Origin: Auanema rhodensis
Taxonomy: Eukaryota > Nematoda > Chromadorea > Rhabditida > Rhabditidae
Direction of reading: 5' to 3'
Assembly (NCBI GenBank): GCA_964057225.1
Contig: OZ059896.1
Coordinates: forward strand, 16,442,501 to 16,506,500
DNA: 64,000 nt
Part shown: positions 32,879-46,327 of the stretch, piece after piece
How positions within the stretch are numbered: the stretch's first letter is position 1
Layout: each line of letters opens with the position of its first letter
The notes under the pieces: model-generated
Databases searched by the model: none
What the model saw: the letters and a program-made list of their open reading frames with translations, nothing else
What the model was told of the DNA's origin: nothing
Program-made: the position numbers and the translations under genes

Positions 32879-35800
32879 TCGTTGTTCAAGACTTTAAATT
32901 TGTAACGAAATCCTACTGAAAGATCCAGATAACAGGAAGTTGTAGAAGCCGCGAACGCTATGAACTAAATAAAGAAGACGGTATTTTTCATAGAAAAAAA
33001 AAGAAAAGAAAAAGAGGTTATACAAATACATTATTTCTGGCATATTACTGGCAGAGATGCGATTGAGCGACTAAAGGAGGTTGTATGGAAAAAACGTGAT
33101 GATGTTGATTATAAGAGGAAGATGGAACAAATACAAATGAGGCTATGTTACTGTGAGTAGTTGAATTGAAATTTTAAATGTCTTATACACATAGGACAAG
33201 AAGTAAATTAGAAGAGAACGTGAGTGGAGGGAAGGAAACAAAAATAATAAGAATGATACTTGCAATTCTTATCCAACACATACATCGTTTATGAGATATA
33301 TGTTTGAGATTCTTTCACTTTTTCGAAAGTAAATAGGGAATTCAGCGAATATCAAGACGAACTGAACAAGAAGGGAGGAAATGAAAGAAATGACATCGAG
33401 AGTTGTGCTTATTAAACAGTATTAAATTCAAGAAAAGAACACAGCTACGATTAAATGCCAATGAGATTATTATCTGAGATTAAAATTGGAACAATTGATG
33501 AAAATGTAGGGTCAAGGCTAGGATTTTCTTTTTTTAATTTCAAATGTATTCAGAAAACAGAAATGACCTCAACGAAACATAAAAAAAACAGTTTACGATG
33601 AGCATTGTAACATATTGGAATGTTTAACTTTAATATAAATTAAATATTATTAGTCGAGCAAAATATCAAACTGTATAAAAATTTCTTGGAGAATGAAGAT
33701 AATAAGGCAACTCGGTTTCATAAAGTCTAATGAAATTAAATGTGAAATGTTGTTCTAGTTTCATTCAAAAAATCACAAGACGTCCTCATTCAACAGTGAA
33801 GATAAGATTTAAAAAGGCTGGTAAAAAAACAGGAAATGAATGAAGCATTTTGAATATATTCCTCAGATTACAGCTGAATTAAGTTTGGATGAAATATAGG
33901 CCGTGAAAGACAAAGAAACACCACGATTATTGTCAGCCGAAACAGGGTTCGAAATTGGCGAAGAAAATGACTAAATGAAAGATTGTTCAGTTGCAGGCGT
34001 ATTATCGTGAACATATAACCATAAAAGACAAACTTAGTAAACGAATAGTGTTGGATTCTCTGGGCAGGAGCTTGTGCAGTTCAAGGACAAGCCGGCGGGA
34101 GGTCATTTTTGCGTGTAAGATGTATCGAAGACAGGTGAAATACGAACATAATTTGAATAAACGGCTAAGACATCATCTGACTTAGTTCGGGCTAACGATT
34201 ATTTCTCGGAGCAATTTAGTCCCGTTACGAAGACGACAAGATGCAGTGTTTTTTTGCATATGATGTTCATCTTGATCGGGCAAAGGGTCATGAGGCAACA
34301 CATTTAGAAAAAGATTAGAACATCATCAAACACTAAGAATACAAGCATCTACTTCTTTCCACTAAGAACGTCCAAAGCAAAAGAAATATCAAATCAGGCA
34401 GTGTCACGGTGACTATAGGGTAACTCAACCGTGTCACCATCAGGGTCGAGGTTCTCAAGCTGAACATGTTGATCCTGCGTAGGATACTGATGCAGAGAAG
34501 ATTATGTGACAGCATCTGTGTAGAACAAGTCACTTTACAACTCTATTTGGAGAGAATAATTCCGGGGTGAACGAGATCCAGAGGACAGCAGGCAAAGGAA
34601 AAAGAAAGGCGATTGAACCTGATGACCTACTCTAGCATTTACTACTGGAAAGCAGTCAAACATCTGATGAAAACAGGGTTAATTGATTAAGATAGTCAAT
34701 CTGGATAATATATTACAAAACAATTGAATAAAACTTGATCATTAAAAGACATTCATGAAAGAAAAACAAATATTATAATGCAAAAAGTTAATAATAAACT
34801 TTTTTATAAAACTTAATAAGCTATTACAAGTAATAATCTAATTTTAATAAAAAATTATATAATCCTTTAAGGAAAAACTTGAAGTAATCATTGGTTGAAT
34901 ATGGAATTCCTATGTTCGGAATGATGTGATGATAGATGATGCAGGATATGATAATCAAATAAGGACAACAAAAAGTTACTGCTAAAAGCAATATGGAATC
35001 AGAAATTTCCAAACAATATCTATATAAACTGAAAGAAAACTTTCAAATGACCATACATGGCGAAGACAATGAGAAGAAAACTGCATACTAACTGTGCAAC
35101 CGTTCAACGCAAATATTAGATTTAAAATGGAAATAATCGTTGAGCAGAACGTGACAAACGTCATTTGAAAGTAAATTAGAATATGCTGTGGGGTAGTAGG
35201 ATTCATTATGCACTTTATACGGACAAAATAACAGAAAATGGATTTATCGGGTTAGGTAGCATGCAGGTCAAATTATCCACGGTCTGGACTGAAAAAAGTT
35301 AAAATGACCAGCTATTGGATTCATCGATTATGCAACAATGAAATTCCGCGAATCTCAAACAGGAGACAGTAAAAAATTGCAAACCTATGAGAATTTACAA
35401 GAGTTAAATGAAAATAACTTCAAGAAAAGATTCATCAGCATATATGTTCAGTAAAATACTGACAGATGACTGAAAAAGTGAATCGGACGATTGCATTGTT
35501 AGTAAAACAGAATCAGACTAAATGGAATCTCGGACAACTGCTAGGCTACTGGACGTCAATGGCCTTGACCGCCTCACCTACACCATTCCAATGCCATCAG
35601 ACTGTTAGCCCCATTGGGCATTGTCCTCTTCGTTGTCAATTGATAGTAATGATCCATGTATATTTTTGTTTTCTGATAAACGACATATGTAAAAACTATC
35701 AAACCACCTCAGCAGAAAAATTTGTTTAGTATTAGGAATACATTAATCATTAGTTCATTTGAATACGATTAAGCTTAACAGGCATTTGCGGAGTTTTCAC

Positions 35801-36173
35801 TGAGGAAGACAAATAAAAAATTTAAAGTATTTCGATTGAATGGAAATGAATCTGGAAAAGACAAACTATATGTTTTCTCTTATAAGTTTTCAGAACTCCT
35901 ATAAGTTTTTACTCTTCTCTGCAATTAAATGAAATTTATGACACTTCAGTAAAATTAAATAGTCTATCACCAAAAAAAAACAAGATTTTGAGAAATTTTA
36001 TTAATTATATTCATACGAATTATAGAATACTCTGATATTGAATTAATTAAGCTATTATAGTCTTATAATTCGATTATAAGGCCATGGTCTTAATATAACG
36101 ACTATCATCTGCTAGGGTATGATGTCTGAAATCAATGAGATCAAACGGATATCCTTTTTATAACAAAATGGCT
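32879..36173. other. Intergenic region between the two PAN-ZP genes
   Basis: About 3.3 kb upstream of the let-653-like gene and downstream of the noah-like gene. AT-rich with purine-rich stretches on the + strand. Small open frames (33991-34185, 34333-34533, 35466-35729) show no domain and no splice-compatible partners. Nothing else recognised; it should hold the let-653-like promoter. Confidence 0.5.
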
Positions 36174-39100
36174 TTACAGTATGCTTCTACCAGCAGCTCG
36201 TCGCCTATGCCTTAAGAATCCACTACCAATGGATATACACATTGCCAACATGGAGACAGTTAGTAGCAACAATATTGATATATACAAAACTGGCTGTACA
36301 CAAACTTCTGAAAAAAGTGACATCGTAGCACTACTTTAAGAGCTAGGATGGTTACGCGGAAGTTTCGGTCCTACTGAATTATCACCTCGCACACGAAGAC
36401 GTGAATCAACACGAACTTCCCCAATATCATCCAGTGATCTTACTATTCTATCGTTAGGAGGTGGGCATGAAACCTACAAATTATTTTTTATGAAAGTAAC
36501 TGAAATAAAAAATTAAACTTTTTGAGCTGAACATTTAGTTCCTTCTTCACAAACTGCTACCATACATATTATATCAATATGCTCACTACCGTCTATTCGA
36601 AAAGCTGATATGGTTGCTTGCCACCCATTCGGGCCGAGAAACATTGCTGACATAAGACTAGGAAGAAGAGCACAACTATAATAACTCATTTAAAAAATTT
36701 TTACTAAGCTTAATACAAACACTCACCCATCTGCTATCAGATGAATAGACGATGGAGTTCCTACACCACCTACTCTGTTAGCAGAACAATCAACTATTCG
36801 TAAACTTTCAGCTAAATACTAAAAATAGTAATGTTTCACAGAAATTAGTTTAATTACCAGGAAGATCACTCTCTACATTCGCTATCAAACTTTCTCCTAT
36901 AAACACACTATCAACCGGTTTTCCTTTCTTCGTGATTTTCAAAGAAATTTTCCGTCCAGGAGCATTTTGAGGCAAGGCGATTGGTGATGGACCACTGGAA
37001 AATAGTTTCACAACAAACAATTAGATTATTGGCTTACCCAACAACTAATCCATGCTGTAAACGAGTAGAAGATAAATTATTGAAAGTACACGTAGCGTGG
37101 TAAAACAGATCATTTACTGTGGTTACGTCAAAAGGTACAATTCTATCATTTGACATAACTATCATGACAGACATAGTACCATTCTGAAAAGAATACTAAA
37201 CAATTCACAAATACAGTAATATTTAATCTGTTATTTAGCATACACTTGCGTGGAAAATGGAAAACGTGCCTGATCTTCATATCATTTGAACTTAACGGAT
37301 GCACGAAGTGGTTGTTTATGAATGAAAGTAGTAATAACTTACAATTTCTAATGCATTACAGCAAGTGTTGTGCTTTGGTCTTGGAACAAATAAAGCAAAG
37401 TCCACTTTATCCCGAACAATAACTCTACATTGATCAAATCGTTCAGCAGCATATATAGCACCAGTATATTTTCTCTAAAAAACTTACTAGTATTAAAAAT
37501 ATGATTAGTACTACCGTATCGTTTATTTTAAATGTAATATTCATCCCATGGGTGTGACAGCTTGCATCAATTTTTATAAGTTCAGGTCGTGCATATCCAA
37601 TACCGCGAGAAGCAGGTATTAGCTCCGGCTCTTTTCCAACTTCCCCTTCTTCAAATATAGTTGTCACACTAAATTTATCGAATGATACTGAACTAAATGG
37701 AACAATAACAAACGTATTTGCTGGAGCAGTAACTTCAATTGGTTCAAAATCTCTTCCTTTTCCGAAGCTTGCAGCGATTCCCAAATTGGGTCGAATGAAA
37801 GCTTAATTCAGACATTTTATATACGTTTGAGCAGCGTTTCCTACTCAATTTACTTGGCGTCACTGGAGTTGTCGTAGAAATTGTCGTTGGCTGTTGATCA
37901 ACTCGTGTTGTTGACGCAAAAACTTTTGAGGTCGTGTCCGTACTTTCCATATCAATAGACTCTGTAGCAAACGGAAACGGATCATCTGCTCCAGCAGTGA
38001 ACTCAGAGCTCGCAAACATGAATATATTATCTTCCAAAGAATTATCATTTCGGGTAATAGGTGTAGAAGCTTGAGTGGAAGCTTCAGGGACAAGAGTGGG
38101 GAAGAACGTCGGATCCACAGTAGTGCTTGAAACCATTGGAATTAATTCATCCCCTAAACCTACATACAAGATACTTTCTATGCTAATGACAAAAGAGCTA
38201 ACTGGAAGATGTAGGTGGACTTAGAACACTGTATATAGAAAACTCTGGATGGTAAACAGTAAAGGAATCTTCGTCGTTGACAGATGTGTCTATGGAGCCT
38301 AGTTGACACTCAAACAAAGAAGATGAATATGCAAAGTAGTTACATGGAGAAGTCGCTTGGTGACATAATTGCCTACAACAACAAAATATTCTCCAATTCT
38401 AGTTTTGGTTAAAGAAAAGGCATACCAACAGAGGTCAACTGTTTTGATATTAGGGTGAGGAATATGATTGTATTCCGGCCGTAGAGCTCTTTCTTGTATA
38501 GAGATTTGATACTTGTCATCATGTAATGGTGATACAGTCAAGGATACTGGCTCACATGCTAATTCATAGAAATCGAAATTTTCATCCGGAGCTAAAAATA
38601 AACTATTATTCAGCCAAAGAAAGAATGGCTTACCAACGGAAGCTTCTGTACGAGTTTTATCTAAAAGAATGCAAGTTCTGGTTGTGACGTCATAGTTTAC
38701 CGCACGACAACGTCTGGCCAAGAGGCACTTATTAAGACATGGTTCAACCCCAATTTCTATAAATTCCAGAGAATATAAATTAGTGCTAGAGATGAACAAA
38801 AATACTAACTATCAAAATGCTGTAACTCAGCTTCAGTTGTCATTTTAGAAGTGATTAATTTTTCAAAAGAATAGGGACGATTACAGTTATTGGAATCGAT
38901 CTCATGAGGAACGCAAAAAGGTTCATAAAGATCTAGATTCACTGACGGAACGGCTACTTCAGATGATTCATCGGACACAAAGCATTCACTACTTGATGGG
39001 GCAAACTATAAATAGATATTAAAATTCAAAAAATATCCTCGATAAGAACACCTGGAATGATCTACAATGGAATAATGTTGTCTCGACACATTCTCTCATA

Positions 39101-40029
39101 CAGTTCCGGATGCTTCTTATTCCTACGGATACACCAAATGATTGAACATCTGATCGACGAGCTAAGATAAACTCCACTCTTCCTTGTGGACAACGGGAAG
39201 AAGCTGAAATACAAAAGTTGTAAATACAAAAGTAAATACCTTAATATATTAACGTACGATCTATACAATTATTTTCATAATAAGTAACAGCTTGTATTCG
39301 TTCTATATCAACATCTCTCCTAGTTTCACGATATATAGCACAAGTTCTACAGCAGAAAGGACAGAATACAAAAATGGCAAAATCAAAAATACCGTCTCAG
39401 ACTATTCCATTCGAAAGCTTGGCAATCCTCCATGAAGCAGGCATAAATACATTCTTCTTCGGAATAAGCCAGTCGAGTTTCCCTGTTGGTTTTCAATCTC
39501 ACCCCACGTCTTCCGTCTAGTGCAAATGCTGACTCTTCACAACGAGGTGGAATTCTAAATAATATTCAGAGCAAAGTGGTAAAAATATGTTTTTACCTAA
39601 TGCAAGATTTTTCAAAAAAGTATAATCCTTCTTTCAGTTCAATATCTTCCGAACTGATAATTTGATTCATCGAAAAGAATTCACAAGATGGATTACGTCC
39701 TGTCAGGAAGTTAAATCCACGACAGGCGAAAGGTTCACTAGTCAACGGGTGAGTGTTTCTTCTGCAGTGCATCGAGCAAGTCGATAAATCTATCTGAAGC
39801 ATCCCATGTTTCCGTGAAAATATGGAATAAACATCTCATACCTTGGCCACGAAGAGAGGCTTACTTGGCACAGCTCCTGTAAGTCGTACCATTGCGGGCC
39901 GCAGATCTTGTGGGCAATCTCCTACAGGCGTTATCAAGCAGAAGCCTAATATACGAAATAACAAAAAACTAAGCAAAGTTGAAACTAACCTTTCTCAGTG
40001 AGCAAAATAATGAGAATAACTATGAACAT
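36174..40029 (-). CDS. noah-2: Five-PAN, ZP, transmembrane cuticle/precuticle protein (NOAH / NompA family)
   Basis: Type I membrane matrix protein of roughly 950-1,000 residues from many small exons. Start at 40027-40029 with a hydrophobic leader (MFIVILIILLTEK). Five PAN/apple modules can be picked out by their Cys patterns: CPQDLRPAMVRL...CRGFNF; CEESAFALDG...ACFMEDCQAFEW...YYENNC; CPQGRVEFIL...CMRECVETTLFHCRSFQF; CNRPYSFEKL...CLNKCLLARRCRAVNY; and a degenerate fifth with CWQLCHQATSPCNYFAY. A short Thr/Ser-rich linker leads to an uninterrupted ZP domain (IKIDASCHTHGMNITFKI, RKYTGAIYAAERFDQCRV, ATCTFNNLSS, GPSPIALPQNAPGRKISL, IDIICMVAVC). A minimal furin motif (RIVRS) precedes the single transmembrane helix (LYISILLLLTVSMLAMCI) and a short basic tail ending AAGRSIL. 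Drosophila NompA and C. elegans NOAH-1/2 share this plan; I chose noah-2 because the neighbourhood resembles C. elegans IV. Confidence 0.82.
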
Positions 40030-41433
40030 TATTAAGTAAAACTAAGTTAGGAAATACAGAAATTTTAAAAAAATAGAATAGCAGAAGAATACAGAAGATA
40101 AATTGTATTAGGACGAGGTTTTCCAAGTGGTCATCCGAGTGCTAAGCAAAGGGTTGTCTTCAAGAGACCGGCAGGATGTATGAATAATGAAGACGTTGAG
40201 GAAGGAATGAAAGAGAGAGGGCTGATTGTCGATAATGAGGAGAAGACCAGCAAAATGGAGGTGCACGAAGAAAAGTGTCTGTCGCTGATCCGGCTGTCTT
40301 CCAAGTACTGTTCTTGTTATTCTATTCTCTTTTCGGCGTTAACCAGAAAAAGAATGATGGTATTACAAAGATGTTAAGGTTTGCGAAAGATGGCGATTCA
40401 AAAATCCTCATAACCATCAATCTATTGAATAGGCTATGTAATAAACATAGTGCATGAAGCCGGCTGGCATCCTCAGCTTTAAAGTGACCGTATAGTGAAG
40501 TACCTCAATGACCATCTTATCCATAGGAAAAAGCAACATAAATCATAAATGAATAAGACACATAAAAACGAAAATGCCAGTTTAAAAGGAATAAAAAACA
40601 AATATTAAAAAAAAAGTTTCAAAAGCTAATTTTAAACTGAACAGCAATGAAATATAAAATTTACAAGATGATTTTTGAATTAGTAACTTACTTAGAATGA
40701 ATTTTAATTATTGTCTAGATAATAATAAAATTTAAAAAATAAATAAAACATGAATAAAAATGATTAAAATTATATAAAAACCTCAAATAACTCAACCATT
40801 TAACACATATTAAAGTATAACTGACCTATTTGTCTTAAATTTGCATTTGAGCTAACATTCATAAGCAAGTCCTATACTTCTCGTGTTAATCTTCTTATCA
40901 GAGTAAATTATATATATTTTTTTAAATTTTGAACATTTAATCAGTTTTCATTAATCATAATACTCAAGTACAATATTGCTCACATGTTATGGTTAATTTT
41001 TCACATTTTCATCTTTGTAGCGAATACGAACACGTGAGATGGAACAGATGATCAATCTTACAAGTAAATTAGGAAAGTACTCCGATCAATTTATTAAAAC
41101 GACGAACCTATTTCAGATAGTCGATGACCTTTTAATTTGTGTTCAATAAGTCCGCCTCACCTTTACCATGCGTCCCAATTATTGTGTCGTCTATTGATTG
41201 GAGGATGTCTTATCGTGTATGTTATGAAAATAGTCCATAATTCTGGTGTTATTCCTGATTTTAAAAGATACTTTATCAGCTACCTCGTGTTAGTCACTAT
41301 TTTTGAATTCAAACATAATTAATATCAAATGACCAATATACAATTCTATAATCAGTCTGTTCTCCCCATAACTTGTTTATCCGTATCATCGAATTCAACT
41401 TCACCGTTATTATTTTCAGTCTAGCGTTAAAGA
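40030..41433. promoter_or_regulatory. Divergent upstream region, noah-like / ETHE1
   Basis: 1.4 kb between divergent start codons. It is purine-rich near the noah-like gene (40080-40460) and very AT-rich after 40600. The frame at 40180-40377 has no recognisable domain. It presumably contains both promoters. A TATTTTCAG acceptor at 41411-41419 lies just before the ETHE1 start. Confidence 0.45.
41411..41419 (+). other. Candidate spliced-leader acceptor for ETHE1
   Basis: TATTTTCAG, a near-ideal nematode 3' splice site, lies 15 bases before the ATG at 41434 with no obvious coding exon upstream in frame. Either an SL trans-splice site or the end of a 5'-UTR intron. Confidence 0.5.
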
Positions 41434-42519
41434 ATGAAGATTACACGTCCATCTTTCATTATTCTCCGTCAGGTACTATCTTATATCTACTAAATCACAT
41501 TTTACTATATCACTTCAGCTTTTTGAAAGGGAATCCTCAACATTCACTTATATTTTGGGTTGCGAAACTACTAAGGAAGCCGTTATCATTGATCCAGTTC
41601 AAGAAACTGCTAAAAGAGATTCAGTTGTAAGTTTATTTTAATAGAACTTCCTTGTTGAGAGTGCATTGATGGATAGATTTTCACATATATTTTTCCAGGT
41701 GATTCAAGAATTAGGACTTGAGCCTCTATTTGCTATTAATACTCATGTTCATGCTGACCATATTACAGGAACACATGCTTTAAGAAAAGTAAGTTACTTG
41801 AACTTGTTATTCTATTTTTGTTTTATTCTTCAGTTTTTCCCTAAAATTAAATCATGTGTATCTGCCGCTTCGGGTGGCAAAGCTGATGTTCTCGTGAAAG
41901 ATGGAGATGTCATCAATTTTGGTAATGAGACTTTAGAAGTACGTGGTACGCCCGGTCATACAGACGGTTTGTGTCCTGATAACTCATGACTATTTTGTTT
42001 TGTTTTGATATCACAGGTTGTGTCACATATGTAGATTTTACAAATAAGGCTGCTTTCACTGGTGATGCTCTTTTGATAAGGGGCTGTGGACGTACAGATT
42101 TTCAACAAGGTATGTCCCCAGTTTTGATAAAGTTATCTTTATAACAATTTATATTTGTATAGGTTGCTCTACCACATTATACCGATCAGTATGGAAGAAT
42201 ATTTTAAGTCTTCCTGAAGATTTTAATTTGTATGTTGGTCATAATTATGATGGAAATACCCTTACAACTGTAGTTTTAATTTGTTTTTATCATTCATGAT
42301 ATTTAAAATATATTTTTAGGTATGGGAAGAAAAAAAATGGAATCCTCGTTTAACAAGAAAAGAAGACGAATTCGTCGAATTAATGAAAAAACTAAAATTG
42401 GCCTATCCTAAACAAATTGGTTCGTAAAAAAAGACAAATTTATATAGACATTTATTATTATTTAATAACTTGCAGATACAGCTTTGCCGGCCAACCTAAG
42501 AGATGGTGCACCAGCCTAA
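41434..42519 (+). CDS. ethe-1: Persulfide dioxygenase ETHE1 (mitochondrial)
   Basis: Non-heme iron enzyme of the metallo-beta-lactamase fold that oxidises glutathione persulfide to sulfite in hydrogen sulfide breakdown, in the mitochondrial matrix. About 240 residues (human 254). Start [13 protein letters not shown], spliced to [18 protein letters not shown] and [15 protein letters not shown]. The metal-binding [11 protein letters not shown], the second ligand His in GTPGHTDG and the Asp in [19 protein letters not shown] are all present, followed by [29 protein letters not shown] and the closing [11 protein letters not shown]. Those iron ligands and the GCGRTDFQ signature distinguish ETHE1 from glyoxalase II. 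A clear targeting peptide is not visible: the N-terminus is short with two Arg and one Lys, as in several ETHE1 proteins. AATAAA at 42589-42594. The gene converges on acs-20. Confidence 0.93.
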
Positions 42520-42937
42520 TCAAAATATAAGCTTCATTTGAGCAGTTTCGCATGATACCACAATGTATTATCTTAGGCACATCGAATGAATAAATAATTC
42601 TAAAATGAAACTAATAACCATAAAGACTAGCTGATGACGTGAAAAAGCCAAAAGACAGACGAGTCAAATTTGGAAAATAAATTGAAGGCATTATGGGACA
42701 TTGAATGAAAGAATTGACAATATCTTTAAAGAATCTACGAGACCACATTTAGACAGTCTTGTGCAAACCACGAGGAAAGAAAAGAAATGTAAAGCGTTTC
42801 AATTGAAGAACTAGGAGTTGCTAGAAAGAATTTAGTTGATTGTTCTTCTGGTTGCAAGAGAGCAATGAGCTTGGAATACACCGGTATGTCAGGAACATTA
42901 TGTTATATTTTGGACTTTTCAGGTCTTAATTTGGATT
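42520..42937. other. Convergent spacer, ETHE1 / acs-20
   Basis: 418 AT-rich bases between two 3' ends with the ETHE1 polyadenylation signal at 42589-42594. No gene seen. Confidence 0.5.
42589..42594 (+). terminator. Polyadenylation signal of ETHE1
   Basis: AATAAA 70 bases beyond the ETHE1 stop codon. Confidence 0.55.
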
Positions 42938-45900
42938 TTAGATGGAAACTTGGGCTGTGAAAAGCTTTTTGTATGAATCCTCTGTGAATGGTACATAAGT
43001 TTTCTCCTTGGCTTCATATATGTACACCTTATTTTTTGGTAATGATAATGAAAGTCCCTGACGCTGGAAATGTGTTTTTACTAGCTTGAAAGTTCCTAAA
43101 ATCAATTGTTTAAGGTTTTTTTTGCTTATTGTTAGAATACCTGTTCTGTCAACATCAGGACACAATCGAATGAACTGAGGAACCGCGTACGAAGCAAGTG
43201 ATGCCGATAACATTCGTCCCAAATCTTCTATGAACTTATCATCTTGTTTGATGTCATCAGATAAAACAACAGCAGCCATTCCAGCTCTTCCTTCATGTCC
43301 TGCAATAATAATAAAAAATAATAAATTGCGGAAGTAAAAATGATAGATGTAGTACCAGGAATTTGAACACCATATACGGTAGCATCAGAAATGCCTTCAA
43401 TAGGATGAAGAATAGCTTCAACCTCAATGGTACTGACATTCTCTCCCTTCCATCGGAAAGTATCGCCGGTTCTATCTTTGAAGTAAACATATCCCAATCT
43501 ATCCCAATGTAATAAATCTCCTAAATGATAAAATGTTCTGAAAGAGCTTCAATTCGTTATCCTACCTGATACGAAGCAGCTATCGCCATGTGCGAATACA
43601 TCGCGTATGATTTTCTTATTTGTTTCTGTCTTATTTAAGTAGCCTTCGAATTGAAGCAGTGGATTATTTTTGCGAATCGTTGAAACCATAGCTCCTGTCT
43701 CCCCGGGATTGCAAGAGATACAGAGGCCAGAAGGTGAGCGAAGAATTTCTCCTGTGATATCATCAACTTTGATTAATCGAACTGGATGCATTTTTTTGGT
43801 TAATGGACTAATTGGCAGGAAACCACAAGCTCCCACATGACCATCAATGTTAACTAAACAATATACTGTGTTATATGATATAATCATATGATTTCTGTAC
43901 CTAGGTTAGATGTACCCTCAGTAGAGCCATAAACTTCTCCGATGCGAACACGGAAGCGATCAACAAAGGGTTGCCATATCTCAGCACGAAGACCATTTCC
44001 ATAAAGAAGACGCATCTTATGAACTGATTCTTCTGGCACAGCAGGTTGTGCTAGAAGATAACGGCAAATTTCGCCAATATATTGAGATGCCTAAATAAAA
44101 AAAATATAATAAATTTTTTGTTTATTATATGTCATACAGTGCAATCGTATTTGACACAATCTTTCCAAAAATTACTGGCGGAGAATTTTTTACGAATAAC
44201 ACAGCAAGATCCACGAACGATAGCTTGTCCAATACCTAAATTGGTTATAAATATAAATTTATTATTAACTATGAATTTTATACCCAAAATTCCAGCAGCG
44301 GTATGATATATTGGCATGGATACATAGATTCTATCCGATGGATAGACTCGAAACGATTTCGCAGCTCCTACAGCCATGGAATAAAATCTAAAAAAAATTT
44401 AAATTATAAAAATGCTTCAAAACCGTAAATACCGAAAATGTTTCATCACGGCAGCCTTAGGAAGACCAGTAGTTCCACTTGTGTAGATGAAGCATAATAC
44501 GCTCTTGAAGTCAACATTGTCAAGTCGTTTTGGTTCAACGGTACGCTGCTTAATGAGCTCTTCATTCAAATCTGGATAGCAGTCATTCGAACGAAGTTGG
44601 AAAACTTGACGATCATCAATCTTCAGACATCCCTCATCTACACATTCTTTGAGAACTGTAAGTAATATAATAAATTTAAGAAACTGAATGAAGGAAGTTG
44701 AAGAGGCAACCGCTTTACGCTACTTGACAAGAAAAAATGAAGTGAATTCTGTGTGTAAGCTATATTTGTTATTTAGAAATTCTCTTTTTTCATAATCAAT
44801 GACGTGCCAACTGTTGATTAAAACCGCTCAGATGAGCGGGCTACAAAAGCCATCCGTTGCCGGTCAGCTCGCGGTCATCAACACCAAAGGTGTTCTTCAC
44901 GCTCGCAACCCGCTCTAATCCCGTTCACCGCGGACGACATGTGTCGAAGTTTTAAAGGGAATGTGAAATACAAACTACAGAAATGATTCTGTGTAGTATG
45001 ATTTCAAATAATCAAACTTTCAATTTCGGCCTGACAACTTTGCGCGCCGTATTTCATATGGGTTTCGCTTATGCTGGGCACTCTTACTATCTCGTTGTTC
45101 TTTACACCCGATGTAGAAACGAAATACAAACCTTTGCCAAGAAGCTTGCTTGATACAATAACTTTAGCATTGCTAGTCTGAATACAATGGGCAAGTGGTT
45201 CCTTTTTTAAATTACTGTTAATCCATGCAGTAATAACACCGATTTTAGCTAATCCCATCCAAGCAGCAACGAAATCAACTGAATTCTCCATAAATAGTGC
45301 CACAACATCTCCAGATCGTAAGCCTTGCTTCTGAAAAAAAAAAGAAAAAAAATTAAATTATTATTAAAATATATTGTAAAAAATGTGAATAAGTAAAATT
45401 TACTTGGAAATAGTTGGCGTATCGGTTGCACTCTTTGTTAAACTGGTCATAAGTGAAGCTGCGGCCGGTTTCGATATCAATCATAGCCGTTTTGTTTTCA
45501 TTTCTATAAGAAAAGGTTTTAGATGACAAAACTTAATGATTGTTCAAACGTTTTGTAACTCACTTTCTAACGACACTAAGGAAAATCTCATGTAAACCTT
45601 TGTTTTCTCGAAGTCGTCGCCATAAATCAAACTTGATTTCAAGTAATAAGTATAAGCCACTTAAAGCATAAACAACATTAATAGTGAGCTGTTGAATAAA
45701 ATCTGTACCTGAGATCACGATTGAGCGTTAAATACGAGCGATAAATGAAATCTCCATATACAAAGGTGATATAAATGGTAAGAACAAATGAAAGAACTAA
45801 ACCGAGTGGCATACTTTGGAAGAAAACTGCAGTAGTTATCAAGAAAACTGTCAGTAATTCTTCAACACGCATATGAGGCAAGATTCTGAAAATAAAATGA

Positions 45901-46327
45901 AATGATTGTTGAATAGTATTTGATTAGATGTTTTTTTGGATATCATTTGGTGATATTTATCAAACTAGAGTAGGTGAGTTTGCGGCAAATGGAAAGAAAT
46001 TTAGGATATTTTCATCTGGTTGAACACAATTCTCATTAGAAATCTTCGAAAGCCATTAAGAGAAATCCAGAATACATTCTTCATCAAGAATTATACAGAC
46101 GTAGCTATGTTTCAAAACTTTCAACATATAAATGAATTCATGAAAGGAGATTCATCAACTTTTTTTCATTCGGGTTTGTTTCAACCAGATCAGTCAGAAA
46201 TTCCAAATGGGCCTTTCGTGGCATTGTTTTAATTTTAATTGAGTAGTTAAAAAAGTGAATTATATAAAACTTACTTGGCAGATTTTTCCAGAATTTCTGG
46301 AGTCGTCATGGTGCGCGACTGCACCAT
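42938..46327 (-). CDS. acs-20: Fatty-acid transport protein / very-long-chain acyl-CoA synthetase
   Basis: Membrane-bound FATP (SLC27) enzyme that activates long and very long fatty acids with ATP and CoA and so traps imported lipid; worm ACS-20 is needed for the cuticle lipid barrier. Start [15 protein letters not shown] at 46327, then hydrophobic N-terminal helices ([28 protein letters not shown]). Further on: [20 protein letters not shown], the AMP-binding signature [31 protein letters not shown], the FATP motif [16 protein letters not shown] with [18 protein letters not shown], and a C-terminal [14 protein letters not shown] plus [12 protein letters not shown]. Length about 650-700 residues, normal for FATP1/4. 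A TTTTTTTTGCAG acceptor 18 bases before the ATG could be a trans-splice site. acs-20 and acs-22 are paralogues in C. elegans; I favour acs-20 from the neighbourhood with rps-23 and dpm-3. Confidence 0.93.
44819..44945. other. GC-rich island with short inverted repeats in an acs-20 intron
   Basis: About 125 bases far richer in G+C than the surrounding intron. It contains a near-perfect dyad CCGCTCAGATGAGCGG, a second AACACCAAAGGTGTT hairpin and a small GGCTACAAAAGCC stem. Possible nested structured RNA, remnant of a mobile or foreign element, or unspliced exon. Function unknown. Confidence 0.55.

Noticed and set aside
33991-34185. Basic 64-codon + strand frame between the PAN-ZP genes
   Set aside because: No domain, no neighbouring exon with matching phase, and no promoter or acceptor that supports it.
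41434-42519. Glyoxalase II instead of ETHE1
   Set aside because: The [10 protein letters not shown] signature, the PANLRDG tail and overall length fit ETHE1; glyoxalase II has a different substrate-binding C-terminal domain.
44819-44945. Bacterial contamination or a horizontally acquired gene in the acs-20 intron
   Set aside because: The segment is only about 125 bases and no long foreign frame is present; kept only as an unexplained GC-rich island.
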